This document shows positions 1-8,187 of a stretch of DNA of 64,000 bases, piece by piece. The translations under genes and the position numbers were made by a program. A model generated the notes under the pieces. The model was not told the origin of the DNA, made no database searches, and saw only the letters and a list, made by a program, of their open reading frames with translations. Each line of letters opens with the position of its first letter. Within the stretch, counting starts at the first letter, position 1. Origin of the DNA: CADEEN01 sp963706685 (GTDB lineage: Bacteria > Pseudomonadota > Gammaproteobacteria > Burkholderiales > Burkholderiaceae_C); NCBI GenBank assembly GCA_963706685.1, contig CAVPMY010000007.1:1-64000 (forward strand). Reading direction: 5' to 3'.

Positions 1-2
1 GG

Positions 3-731
3 GCCTCCACCGGCATCGGCCACGCCACCGCCGAGCAACTGCACGCGGCCGGAGCAATAGTCATCGTCTCGGCGCGCAACGCCGCCGCGCTGCAGGCGTT
101 CGCGCAAACCCACGCCAATGGCGAGGCGCTGCCGCTCGATGCCACCGATCGCGACGCTGTCCACGCCGCCGCTCGCCAGATCATCGAAAGACACGGCCGC
201 ATCGACCTGGTGATGTACTGCGCGGGTTACTACAAGGCGCAACGTGCGACCGCGTACAACCTCGACGAGATGCTCAAGCACCAGCAGATCAACGTCACCG
301 GCGCCTACATCGTGCTCGACGCCGTACTGCCGCAATTGCTGCGCCAGGCCGCTGCCCAGCAGAACGCACATGTCAGCCTCGTGGCCAGCGTCGCCGGCTA
401 CCGCGGCCTGCCCAATGCGCTGGCTTATGGACCCACGAAGGCCGCGTTGATCAACCTCGGCGAGACGCTGTACCTCGATCTGCAACCCCAGAGCATCGGC
501 GTGTCGGTCATCAACCCGGGCTTTGTCGCAACGACGCTGACGGCGGGCAACACCTTCGACATGCCGGCACTGATCACACCGGCCGAGGCAGCGCAGCACA
601 TCGTCAAGGGTTGGGCGGCGGGCGACTTCGAGATCCATTTCCCGAAGCGCTTCACACTTTGGCTCAAGGCGCTTCGGCACTTGGCCGATGGCCTGTACTT
701 CGCAGCCATTCGCCGGTCTACGGGCCTGTGA
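3..731 (+). CDS. Short-chain dehydrogenase/reductase (5'-truncated by window edge)
   Basis: Rossmann-fold NAD(P)-dependent oxidoreductase of the classical SDR family; the substrate cannot be told. The reading frame is already open at base 3 and begins within the glycine-rich cofactor motif (ASTGIGHA), so only the extreme N-terminus is missing. The catalytic YxxxK is seen as YGPTK, the upstream serine lies in VASVAGYRG, and the NPGF motif follows. The stop overlaps the GTG start of the next gene (GTGA), so the two are translationally coupled. From memory, SDR/NTF2 pairs of this kind often sit beside cfa, DUF1365 and ECF/ChrR genes, which would lie outside the window. Confidence 0.85.
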   Translation, partial: ASTGIGHATAEQLHAAGAIVIVSARNAAALQAFAQTHANGEALPLDATDRDAVHAAARQIIERHGRIDLVMYCAGYYKAQRATAYNLDEMLKHQQINVTGAYIVLDAVLPQLLRQAAAQQNAHVSLVASVAGYRGLPNALAYGPTKAALINLGETLYLDLQPQSIGVSVINPGFVATTLTAGNTFDMPALITPAEAAQHIVKGWAAGDFEIHFPKRFTLWLKALRHLADGLYFAAIRRSTGL

Positions 732-1237
732 ACACTGTCCTATCGTCCCCGCCCTCGGATCGACCGGGAGGACGTGCCGAAGGCTCGCGCGGTCAATCGT
801 GCGAACACGCCGATGCGCGTGTCGCCCGTGTCGTGACCTTCTTCGAGGCGCTCACGCCCGCCGACATCCACCGCATGGGCGAGTTCTACCGCGACGACGC
901 ACGCTTCAAGGATCCGTTCAATGAGGTTCGGGGCACAGCGGCCATCGAGCACGTGTTTTCGCACATGTACGTGGCCTTGCATGATCCACGATTTGTGGTG
1001 CGCGACGTCATCGCCGACGGCGATCAATGCTTTTTGACCTGGGATTTCCTGTTTCGCTTCAAGCGCTTCTCGCCCACGGTCCAGCAATGCGTGCGCGGCG
1101 GTTCGCACATCGTTTTTGGCGCCGATGGGCGCATCGCCCTTCATCGAGACTACTGGGACGCAGCCGAAGAGCTGTACGAAAAGCTGCCGGCTGTCGGCGC
1201 GTTGATGCGTTGGCTCAAACGCCGAGCGAACAGCTAA
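728..1237 (+). CDS. NTF2-like / SnoaL-like domain protein
   Basis: About 169 residues. A cone-shaped NTF2-like fold is suggested by the N-terminal helix VARVVTFFEALTPADI, the metal/ligand-pocket segment FYRDDARFKDPFNEV and the terminal HRDYWD segment. The GTG start at 728 overlaps the stop of the SDR gene; an in-frame upstream ATG at 611 lies inside the SDR gene and is unlikely. Members of the family are small enzymes or binding proteins, and no catalytic role can be assigned here. Coupling to the SDR implies a shared pathway, possibly lipid or membrane damage repair as in the cfa-associated clusters I recall. Confidence 0.75.
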   Translation: MNTVLSSPPSDRPGGRAEGSRGQSCEHADARVARVVTFFEALTPADIHRMGEFYRDDARFKDPFNEVRGTAAIEHVFSHMYVALHDPRFVVRDVIADGDQCFLTWDFLFRFKRFSPTVQQCVRGGSHIVFGADGRIALHRDYWDAAEELYEKLPAVGALMRWLKRRANS

Positions 1238-1282
1238 AAGAATGCCCGCAGCGCGGGCCGTTTCATTGCGATCGGCCTCGAA

Positions 1283-1744
1283 TCAGCGCTGGCCTTCGGT
1301 CAGCGTGTCGAGCTGAAAGCGCCCGCTCCTGTCAACGAGCCAGATGTCGGAGTAGGTCACCGAGCCCAGCTTTGATGGCGCCGGGAAAGGTGCCGCCGCC
1401 TTGATCAAGCCCACCGCCCAGGGCGTGACTTCGGCAGCCGCTGGCTGGCGAACGACGCGAACGTCCTGCACTTCACCATGCGGGCCAATCGTGGTTTCGA
1501 TGATTGCCACACCGTAGAGCAGTGGTGGCAACTTGCCCTTGTGGATTTGCTTGGCGTAGGCGGCATAAAGATGCTTCGCGCCGTCTTTCTTGTAGTCCCT
1601 GGCCGAAGCGGCAGCGGACGCGGCCTGTGCCTTCGGCTTTTCAGCCGCGGGCGCGGCCTGAAACTGCGCCAGTGCCGGCGATCCGGCCAACGCGGCAATC
1701 ACGCTCCATGATGCAATCAGCAACGCGCGCTTGGGGATCTTCAT
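1283..1744 (-). CDS. Periplasmic TonB C-terminal-like protein
   Basis: 153 residues. Residues 1-26 form a typical Sec signal peptide ending in SPALAQ. A low-complexity Ala/Pro/Lys linker follows, then a domain resembling the TonB C-terminal fold (VAIIETTIGPHGEVQDVRVV, then PWAVGLIKAAAPFPAP). There is no TonB transmembrane anchor, so it is a soluble periplasmic relative rather than a true energy transducer. It is monocistronic and lies convergent to the NTF2-like gene. Function unknown; the family call rests on the beta-strand pattern only. Confidence 0.6.
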   Translation of the reverse strand: MKIPKRALLIASWSVIAALAGSPALAQFQAAPAAEKPKAQAASAAASARDYKKDGAKHLYAAYAKQIHKGKLPPLLYGVAIIETTIGPHGEVQDVRVVRQPAAAEVTPWAVGLIKAAAPFPAPSKLGSVTYSDIWLVDRSGRFQLDTLTEGQR

Positions 1745-1851
1745 GCGCCGCAGTCTAGGAATGCGGACTCACGGCGTGTCGTGCGTTGTCCACGCCACCA
1801 TGCAGCTTGCGAACCGTTACTGCGAAAGATTGCGCAAGCCGGAATCCGCCA

Positions 1852-2814
1852 CTATCTCAGCCACCCTTTGCGCCGGAAATAGAGGAATGGCGCGGCCACC
1901 GAGGCCAGCATCAGCGCCAGCGCGAACGGATACCCCAGCGACCAATCCAACTCGGGCATGACCCTGAAGTTCATGCCGTAGATGCTCGCGATCAGCGTCG
2001 GCGGCAGCAGCCCGACGCTGGCCACCGAAAAGATCTTGATGATCTTGTTCTGGTTGATGTTGACGAAGCCGACCGTCGCATCGAGCAGGAAGTTGATCTT
2101 GTCGAACAGGAACGCGGTATGCGAATCGAGCGAATCGATGTCGCGCAAGATCTGTCGCGCTTCCTCGAACTGCTCGGCGTTCAGCATTCGGCTGCGCATC
2201 ATGAAGCTGACCGCACGGCGCGTGTCCATGACGTTGCGCCGGATGCGACCGTTCAAGTCTTCCTGGCGCGCAATCGCCGTCAGTGCGGCGCCCGCGGCCG
2301 AGTCATCGACATCTTTCTTCAAGACACCGGCGCTGACTCGTTCCAGGTTGTCGTAGATGCCTTCGAGCGCATCGGCGCTGTACTCGGCGTCGGCGTCGTA
2401 GAGCTTGAGCAGCACGTCCTTGGCGTCTTCGATCAACGCCGGAATGCGCCGCGCGCGCAGCCGCAGCAGCCGAAACACCGGCAGGTCTTCGGTGTGAACC
2501 GAGAACAGAATCTGCTGGAAAAGAATAAAAGCCACGCGCACATTGCGCGGCGCCTGGTCGTCGTCGATCAGGAAGTCGGAACGGATGTGCAGCTCGCCGT
2601 TGTCCTCTTCATAGAAGCGCGCCGACTCTTCGAGGTCATCATCGATGATGTCGTCGGGCAGCGTGACGCCGAAGCGGCCGCGCAGCCAAGTCTTTTCTTC
2701 GGGTGTGGGAGCCTCGAGGTCCACCCACACCGGTCGTGCGTCGGCCAGCGCCTGGGCGCTGTCGATCTCTTGCTGGACCAGCCGGCCGTTGACCAGCATG
2801 AAGACGTTGAGCAT
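1852..2814 (-). CDS. corA: CorA-family magnesium/divalent cation transporter
   Basis: Inner-membrane Mg2+ channel of the CorA/MIT family, 320 residues from the chosen ATG. The signature YGMNF closes the first of two C-terminal transmembrane helices (IKIFSVASVGLLPPTLIASI, then PFALALMLASVAAPFLYF), and the short cytoplasmic tail is basic (RRKGWLR). The long N-terminal part is the acidic/alpha-helical cytoplasmic funnel. The start at 2814 (MLNVFMLVNG) matches the usual CorA beginning; the frame is open to 2901 but the extra 29 residues are basic and unlike the family. It is divergent from hpf. Confidence 0.92.
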   Translation of the reverse strand: MLNVFMLVNGRLVQQEIDSAQALADARPVWVDLEAPTPEEKTWLRGRFGVTLPDDIIDDDLEESARFYEEDNGELHIRSDFLIDDDQAPRNVRVAFILFQQILFSVHTEDLPVFRLLRLRARRIPALIEDAKDVLLKLYDADAEYSADALEGIYDNLERVSAGVLKKDVDDSAAGAALTAIARQEDLNGRIRRNVMDTRRAVSFMMRSRMLNAEQFEEARQILRDIDSLDSHTAFLFDKINFLLDATVGFVNINQNKIIKIFSVASVGLLPPTLIASIYGMNFRVMPELDWSLGYPFALALMLASVAAPFLYFRRKGWLR

Positions 2815-3191
2815 GGGGATGGGCTCGATCGCCGTGTGGTACGGCGCGAGGCGCTTGACGCGAGGTGGCAGGGAGTCGGCAGTCCGTCTCGCCCCGGCCA
2901 CGCCTGAACGCGCAGCGGCTGGAGAGGACGGTCACCGAGGGTGACTGGGGTCCAATACGGTCTCCGAAATAAGACCGACGATTATGTCACCGCAGCAAGG
3001 CAGCGAAGCTGCCAATATGTGCTGGCCACGGCAGTCGCGACTTGCGTCGCCGGCCAGTCATCGGCACACTGATCTCCAACCCGCTACCGCCTTCTTCAAG
3101 CAGTTCCCAAGCAGTCCCCCCCCAAACCATCGTTCCCCCGCAGCCGACGTGCTGCATTGCCCGCGTCACCCCGTTTCGAAAGGAAAACCTG
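2815..3191. other. Divergent intergenic region corA<>hpf
   Basis: A 377-bp stretch with no convincing gene. The corA frame stays open as far as 2901 but is probably untranslated. Two short inverted repeats are visible: GTCACC-GAG-GGTGAC at 2931-2945 and GGTCT/AGACC at 2959-2976. Both lie upstream of corA and could be an operator or leader hairpin. The hpf promoter should lie in 3000-3150, but I see no clear -35/-10 pair. AAAGGA just upstream of 3192 is the hpf ribosome-binding site. Confidence 0.5.
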
Positions 3192-3530
3192 ATGAATCTG
3201 ACGATCAGCGGACACCACCTCGAAGTCACGCCTGCGCTGCGTGAATACGTCATCAACAAGCTGGACCGCGTAACGCGGCATTTCGATCAAGTGGTGGACA
3301 TCAACGTCTTGCTGACCGTTGAGAAGCAAAAGGAAAAGGAGCGACGGCAAAAGGCCGAGGTGAACCTGCACGTCAAGGGGCGCGACATCCACGTCGAACA
3401 TGCCGACGAAGACCTGTATGCGGCAATCGACCAGCTCGTTGACAAGCTCGACCGCCAAGTATGCAGACACAAGGATCGCCTCCAGGACCATCATCACGCC
3501 ACGGCAAAGCGTCTGGAGGCGAGCACCTGA
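3192..3530 (+). CDS. hpf: Ribosome hibernation-promoting factor (HPF/RaiA family)
   Basis: 112 residues, the usual length of short HPF. It binds the 30S decoding centre and drives 100S dimer formation in slow growth. The hallmark start MNLTISGHHLEVTPALREYV, the EVNLHVKGRDIHVE strand and the DLYAAIDQLVDKLDRQ helix are all present. ATG 3192 is chosen because AAAGGA precedes it and the family begins there. In many proteobacteria hpf follows rpoN; here corA lies upstream instead, so hpf must have its own promoter. It is separated from ptsN by an intrinsic terminator. Confidence 0.95.
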   Translation: MNLTISGHHLEVTPALREYVINKLDRVTRHFDQVVDINVLLTVEKQKEKERRQKAEVNLHVKGRDIHVEHADEDLYAAIDQLVDKLDRQVCRHKDRLQDHHHATAKRLEAST

Positions 3531-3564
3531 AAGGTTACAGACGACAGTTTGTAATCACTTCACT

Positions 3565-3585
3565 GCGGCCTGCGGGCCGCTTTTT
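3565..3585 (+). terminator. Intrinsic terminator after hpf
   Basis: A perfect 6-bp G/C stem GCGGCC (3565-3570) and GGCCGC (3575-3580) with loop TGCG is followed directly by five T (3581-3585), 34 bp after the hpf stop. This is the clearest rho-independent terminator in the window. It implies that ptsN-hprK are transcribed separately, or by read-through. Confidence 0.85.
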
Positions 3586-3784
3586 CACGCCCTGTCCGGG
3601 CACTTGTTACTGCACCGCAGCAAAAGAGCAACAACGACCCCGCTGAAAGGGGAGGAAAGGGGCAACACCCCTATCAGTGCGGATGGCGGGCTTCCATAAT
3701 CTTCGCTCTCGTATCGACACGTTTCCGCCGCGTCAGCGCAACAAGTGATTGTGCGTTGAAGGAGCGGAAAGGACAGACTGCCGT

Positions 3785-4255
3785 ATGAATCGACTCGCCG
3801 CCATCCTCCCTGTCGCGAACGTATTGCTCGACGTGGACGCCACGAGCAAGAAGCGCGCGTTTGAACATGCCGGGGTGCTGTTCGAGAATCAGCACTCGAT
3901 CGCCCGAGCCACCGTCACAGACAACTTGTTCGCTCGCGAGCGGCTGGGCTCCACCGGATTGGGCCACGGCGTGGCGATCCCGCATGGCCGCATCAAGGGA
4001 CTGAAGAATCCGCTGGCGGCCGTGTTGCGTGCGCAGCACCCGATTGCTTTCGATGCCCCGGACGATGCGCCGGTGTCGCTGTTGATCTTCCTGCTGGTAC
4101 CTGAAGCGGCAACGCAACGGCACCTTGAAATACTGTCCGAGATCGCAGAGATGCTGTCCGACCGCGAACTTCGCGAGCGGCTGCTGGCGGCGCCGGATGC
4201 GGTGGCTTTGCACAAGCTCATCTCCGATTGGGAGCCGTTGAAGTCGGTGGCCTGA
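3785..4255 (+). CDS. ptsN: Nitrogen-regulatory PTS enzyme IIA (EIIA-Ntr)
   Basis: 156 residues. This is the phosphoryl acceptor of the regulatory PTS-Ntr chain (PtsP-PtsO-PtsN), cytoplasmic, and affects K+ transport and nitrogen/carbon balance. The phosphorylatable histidine is His67 in HGVAIPHGR. The typical PVSLLIFLLVPE strand and RHLEILSEIAEMLSD helix follow. ATG 3785 gives the canonical start MNRLAAILPVANVLLDVDA. hprK lies 42 bp downstream on the same strand, as is usual in beta-proteobacteria. Confidence 0.95.
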   Translation: MNRLAAILPVANVLLDVDATSKKRAFEHAGVLFENQHSIARATVTDNLFARERLGSTGLGHGVAIPHGRIKGLKNPLAAVLRAQHPIAFDAPDDAPVSLLIFLLVPEAATQRHLEILSEIAEMLSDRELRERLLAAPDAVALHKLISDWEPLKSVA

Positions 4256-4297
4256 TGCCATGACGGCCCGGCGCTGGCTTGAGCACGGGCCTCGAAC

Positions 4298-5251
4298 TTG
4301 AAGCCCACCTCCATCAGCGCCGAGGCGCTGTTCGAGCAGCACCGAGCCGCCTTGCACTGGGAGTGGGTAGCCGGGCATGGCCACCCGGAGCGCCGCTTCG
4401 ATGAAGCCGCGATCCGCGAGGCGCGCTCGGCCGCCGACCTGATCGGCTACCTCAACTACATCCATCCCTACCGCGTGCAAATCGTCGGCCGGCGCGAGGT
4501 GGCCTACCTGAGCCAGGCCGATCCGGAAGTGATCGACAGCCGCATCGCGCGCATCGTCACGCTGGAGCCGCCGCTGCTCATCGTTGCTGACGGCCAAACC
4601 CCACCCGACCAACTGGTGGCAATGTGTGATCGCGCCGAAATCCCGCTGTTCGTCACGGCCGAGTCGGCCGGGCAGGTGATTGACGTGATGCGCGCCTACC
4701 TCAGCCAGCGATTTGCCGATCGCACCACACGCCATGGCGTGTTCATGGATATTCTCGGCCTGGGCGTGCTGCTCACCGGCGAGTCGGGCCTGGGCAAGAG
4801 CGAACTCGGGTTGGAGTTGATCTCGCGCGGCCACGGCCTGGTCGCCGACGACGCGGTGGACATCTACCGCATCGCGCAGACCGCGCTCGAAGGGCGCTGC
4901 CCGCCCCTGTTGGCCAACCTGCTCGAGGTGCGCGGCATCGGCCTGCTCGACATCAAAGCCATCTTCGGCGAGACCGCGGTCCGGCGAAAGATGCGCGTTC
5001 AATTGCTGGTGCACCTGGTGCGCAAGGAAACGATGGAGCGCGACTTCGAGCGCCTGCCCTACGAGCCGTTGCACGAAGACATCCTGGGCGTGCCGGTGCG
5101 CAAGGTGGTGATTGCCGTGGACGCCGGCCGCAACCTGGCTGTGCTGGTCGAAGCGGCGGTGCGCAACAGCATCCTGCAGCTGCGCGGTATCGACACCTAC
5201 AGCGAGTTCGTGCGCCGCCACCAGCAGGCGATGGACGGGCAGAACGACTAG
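4298..5251 (+). CDS. hprK: HPr kinase/phosphorylase
   Basis: 317 residues. It phosphorylates and dephosphorylates a serine of HPr/PtsO-type carriers. The Walker A motif GESGLGKS is at residues 161-168, and the HprK signature runs through LEVRGIGLLDIKAIFGE. Translation starts at TTG (MKPTSISAEALFEQ); no ATG fits the family N-terminus. It follows ptsN closely and is probably co-transcribed. The usual downstream partner rapZ is absent, since fur lies convergent on the other strand. Confidence 0.95.
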   Translation: MKPTSISAEALFEQHRAALHWEWVAGHGHPERRFDEAAIREARSAADLIGYLNYIHPYRVQIVGRREVAYLSQADPEVIDSRIARIVTLEPPLLIVADGQTPPDQLVAMCDRAEIPLFVTAESAGQVIDVMRAYLSQRFADRTTRHGVFMDILGLGVLLTGESGLGKSELGLELISRGHGLVADDAVDIYRIAQTALEGRCPPLLANLLEVRGIGLLDIKAIFGETAVRRKMRVQLLVHLVRKETMERDFERLPYEPLHEDILGVPVRKVVIAVDAGRNLAVLVEAAVRNSILQLRGIDTYSEFVRRHQQAMDGQND

Positions 5252-5275
5252 GGCCTGTCAGGCCAAGGCGCGGGC

Positions 5276-5704
5276 CTACTTGGGTTTGTAGACGCAGTCT
5301 TTCTTGGTACAGGAGGCGTACAGCGCCAAGGCATGGTCCTGCAGCGCGAACCCACGCTGCTCGGCAATCGCGCGTTGGCGCGTTTCGATGTCGGCGTCGT
5401 AGAACTCCTCGACACGGCCGCAGGTGATGCACACCAGGTGATCGTGGTGCTGGCCCTCGTTGAGCTCGAACACCGATTTGCCGCTCTCGAAATGGCTGCG
5501 CGACAGCAACCCCGCCTGCTCGAACTGCAGCAGCACGCGATAGACAGTGGCCAACCCGATATCGGCGTCTTCGGCCAGCAGCAGCTTGTACACGTCCTCG
5601 GCGGTCATGTGGCGCTGCGTCGAGCGCTGGAACACCTCGAGGATCTTCAGCCGCGGGCCGGTCGCTTTCAGGCCACTGCTTTTGAGTTCGTCGGCGTGGG
5701 TCAT
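5276..5704 (-). CDS. fur: Ferric uptake regulator
   Basis: 142 residues. An iron-responsive winged-helix repressor. The DNA-binding domain (LKATGPRLKILEVFQ, then DIGLATVYRVLLQFEQAGLL) is followed by the metal-binding dimerisation domain with HHDHLVCITCGRVEEF and a C-terminal CTKKDC pair. The start ATG 5704 (MTHADELKSSGLK) fits the family; the upstream open frame to 5860 runs into bamE and is rejected. It is divergent from bamE, an arrangement common in beta-proteobacteria, with 61 bp between start codons. Confidence 0.96.
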   Translation of the reverse strand: MTHADELKSSGLKATGPRLKILEVFQRSTQRHMTAEDVYKLLLAEDADIGLATVYRVLLQFEQAGLLSRSHFESGKSVFELNEGQHHDHLVCITCGRVEEFYDADIETRQRAIAEQRGFALQDHALALYASCTKKDCVYKPK

Positions 5705-5765
5705 ATCGACATTTAGAATCGGCCGCATCATAGCCAGCGTTGCAAACCAGCACCCCGAAGATCCC

Positions 5766-6290
5766 ATGCGCCCCGTCCTGTTCATGCTTTGTGCAACCAC
5801 CGTCTTTGCCGGATGCACGTCGGTGCAACCGACGGCCGACCGCTGGCTGGGATTCATCACGCCCTACCGCATCGACATCATGCAGGGCAATGTCGTCACC
5901 AAGGAGCTGGCCGAGCAGGTCAAACCCGGGATGTCGCGCGAACAGGTGCGCGACCTGCTGGGCTCGCCGCTGCTGAGCAGCGCTTTCCACGCCGAGCGCT
6001 GGGACTATGTGTTCACGCTGCGGCGCCAGGGTGTGGAGCCGCAGCGGCGCAGCGTGGTGGCCTACTTCACGGACGACAAGCTCGAACGACTCGAAACGCC
6101 GTCCGATTTGCCGGCCGAACATGAATTCGTGTCCTCGGTGCGCCCACAGCGCAGCGGCGACAAGGAACCCGTGCTGGCGCTGACCGATGAGCAGAAACAA
6201 GCGCTGCCCCCACCCGTGAAGACCGAGTCGCCGGCCACCGTCAAGCCTCAGGGTGCCGAGCGTCCCTACCCGCCGCTCGAACCTGCATGA
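5766..6290 (+). CDS. bamE: Outer-membrane assembly lipoprotein BamE (SmpA/OmlA)
   Basis: 174 residues. An accessory lipoprotein of the BAM complex that inserts outer-membrane beta-barrels. The signal peptide ends in lipobox FAGC, so Cys17 is the lipidated residue. The SmpA/OmlA fold follows: ITPYRIDIMQGNVVTKE, VKPGMSREQVRDLLGSPLL and RWDYVFTLRR. The C-terminal 40 residues are a Pro/Glu-rich tail longer than in E. coli. It is divergent from fur and followed by dapB after 46 bp, probably in one operon. Confidence 0.95.
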   Translation: MRPVLFMLCATTVFAGCTSVQPTADRWLGFITPYRIDIMQGNVVTKELAEQVKPGMSREQVRDLLGSPLLSSAFHAERWDYVFTLRRQGVEPQRRSVVAYFTDDKLERLETPSDLPAEHEFVSSVRPQRSGDKEPVLALTDEQKQALPPPVKTESPATVKPQGAERPYPPLEPA

Positions 6291-6336
6291 CCCGCGCCGC
6301 GCCGGGCCGTCCCATGCCGGCGGACGAGGAGATCTT

Positions 6337-7071
6337 GTGATACGGATCGCCGTCGCCGGCGCTTCGGGACGCATGGGACGCATGTTGATCGAGGCGGTCG
6401 AATCGGCGCCCGATTGCAGGCTCGCCGGCACGCTGGACATCGGCTGCGACATCGCCGCCAACCTCGCCGATGCGCAGGTGTTGATCGATTTCACGCGGCC
6501 CGAGGGCACGATGGCGCAGCTGGCCGTCTGCCGTGCACGCGGCATCAAGGCCGTCGTCGGCACCACGGGTTTCTCCGACGCGCAAAAGGCCGAGCTTGCC
6601 GCGCACGCCCAGCACATCGCGCTGATGGTCTCGCCGAACATGAGTGTCGGCGTCAACGTCGTGCTGCGTCTGCTCGACACGGCTGCGCGCGCACTCGCCG
6701 AGGGTTACGACATCGAGATCGTCGAAGCGCACCACCGCCACAAGGTCGACGCACCGAGCGGCACTGCGATGAAGATGGGCGAGGTCGTGGCCGCCGCGAT
6801 GGGCCGCGACTTGAAGCAATGTGCAGTCTACGGCCGCGAAGGCGTGACGGGCGAGCGCGACGCGAGCACGATCGGCTTTGCCACCGTGCGCGGCGGCGAC
6901 ATCGTCGGCGATCACACGGTGATGTTCTGCGGCACCGGCGAGCGCATCGAGATCGCACACAAGAGTTCGAGCCGCGCCACCTACGCACAAGGCGCGCTGC
7001 GAGCGGCGCGTTTCCTCATCGACAAACCGATCGGCCTGTTCGACATGAACGACGTGCTCGGCCTGCGCTGA
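6337..7071 (+). CDS. dapB: 4-hydroxy-tetrahydrodipicolinate reductase
   Basis: 244 residues. NAD(P)H-dependent reduction step in lysine/diaminopimelate synthesis. The cofactor loop GASGRMGR is near the N-terminus and the catalytic/substrate loop HHRHKVDAPSGTA lies in the middle. The protein is about 25 residues shorter than usual: the segment between the first strand and LIDFTRPEG is condensed (LAGTLDIGCDIAANLADAQV), which looks like a natural loop deletion since the frame is intact. The GTG start at 6337 (VIRIAVAGASGRMG) is chosen by family alignment. Confidence 0.94.
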   Translation: MIRIAVAGASGRMGRMLIEAVESAPDCRLAGTLDIGCDIAANLADAQVLIDFTRPEGTMAQLAVCRARGIKAVVGTTGFSDAQKAELAAHAQHIALMVSPNMSVGVNVVLRLLDTAARALAEGYDIEIVEAHHRHKVDAPSGTAMKMGEVVAAAMGRDLKQCAVYGREGVTGERDASTIGFATVRGGDIVGDHTVMFCGTGERIEIAHKSSSRATYAQGALRAARFLIDKPIGLFDMNDVLGLR

Positions 7072-7080
7072 ACGGCCGCC

Positions 7081-7734
7081 ATGGACGGCTTCAGCACTTT
7101 CTGGAATGCCAGCGACGCGATCGGCCGCGCCGTAGCGGTGCTGCTGCTGGCGATGTCCGTGGCCAGCTGGGTGACGATCCTGTGGAAGTCGTGGGTGCTC
7201 GAGCGCGCACGCAAGGACATCGAGCGTGCGGTGCCCGCCTTCTGGGCCGCAGCCGCTGTCAATGACGGCCGCGCACGCCTGGCCGCGCTTGACCGCGAGC
7301 AGGTGCTGGTGCCCTTGCTCGAAGCCGCCACGGCCAAGGCGTCGCCCGGCACGCTCGAATCGCGGCGCACACCTCGACTCGCAACTGACGCGCCGCCTGC
7401 GCGATGCGCTGCACCGCGGCCTCGCGCACCTGCAGTTCGGCCAGGTGCTGCTGGCATCGATCGGCAGCACGGCGCCCTTCATCGGCCTGTTCGGCACCGT
7501 CTGGGGCATCTACCACGCGCTGGCAGCCATCGCCTCGGCCGGCTCGATCACGATCGACAAGGTGGCCGGCCCGGTCGGCGAGGCGCTGGTGATGACGGCC
7601 GCCGGCCTGGCGGTTGCCATCCCCGCCGTGCTGGCCTACAACCTGTTCGGCAAATGGGTCGGCGCCGCCGAGGCCGAGCTCGAAGGCTTCGCCCACGATC
7701 TGCGCGAGATGTTGTTGGAGCAAGCGCCGACCTG

Positions 7735-7735
<1 letters not shown>
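7081..7735 (+). CDS. MotA/TolQ/ExbB proton channel protein (frameshifted)
   Basis: Inner-membrane proton-channel subunit that energises TonB or TolA. The N-terminal part, with TM1 (AVAVLLLAMSVASWVTILWK), is read in one frame. From about 7362 the conserved remainder (TRRLRDALHRGLAHLQFGQ, the TAPFIGLFGTVWGIY pore helix and EALVMTAAGLAVAIPAVLAY) is in the next frame. Removing one G of the GG at 7364-7365 joins them as LESRAHLDSQL and gives about 217 residues, normal for the family. The TGATG overlap with the next gene shows they are one operon. exbB and tolQ cannot be separated on sequence alone; the context (no tolA or pal) favours exbB. Confidence 0.85.
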
Positions 7736-8163
<428 letters not shown>

Positions 8164-8187
8164 CACGCGGCTCCTAGAATCGCGTGG

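Noticed and set aside
5252..5264. GGCCTG-T-CAGGCC between hprK and fur
   Set aside because: The loop is one base and there is no T-tract on either strand, so it is too weak to call a terminator.
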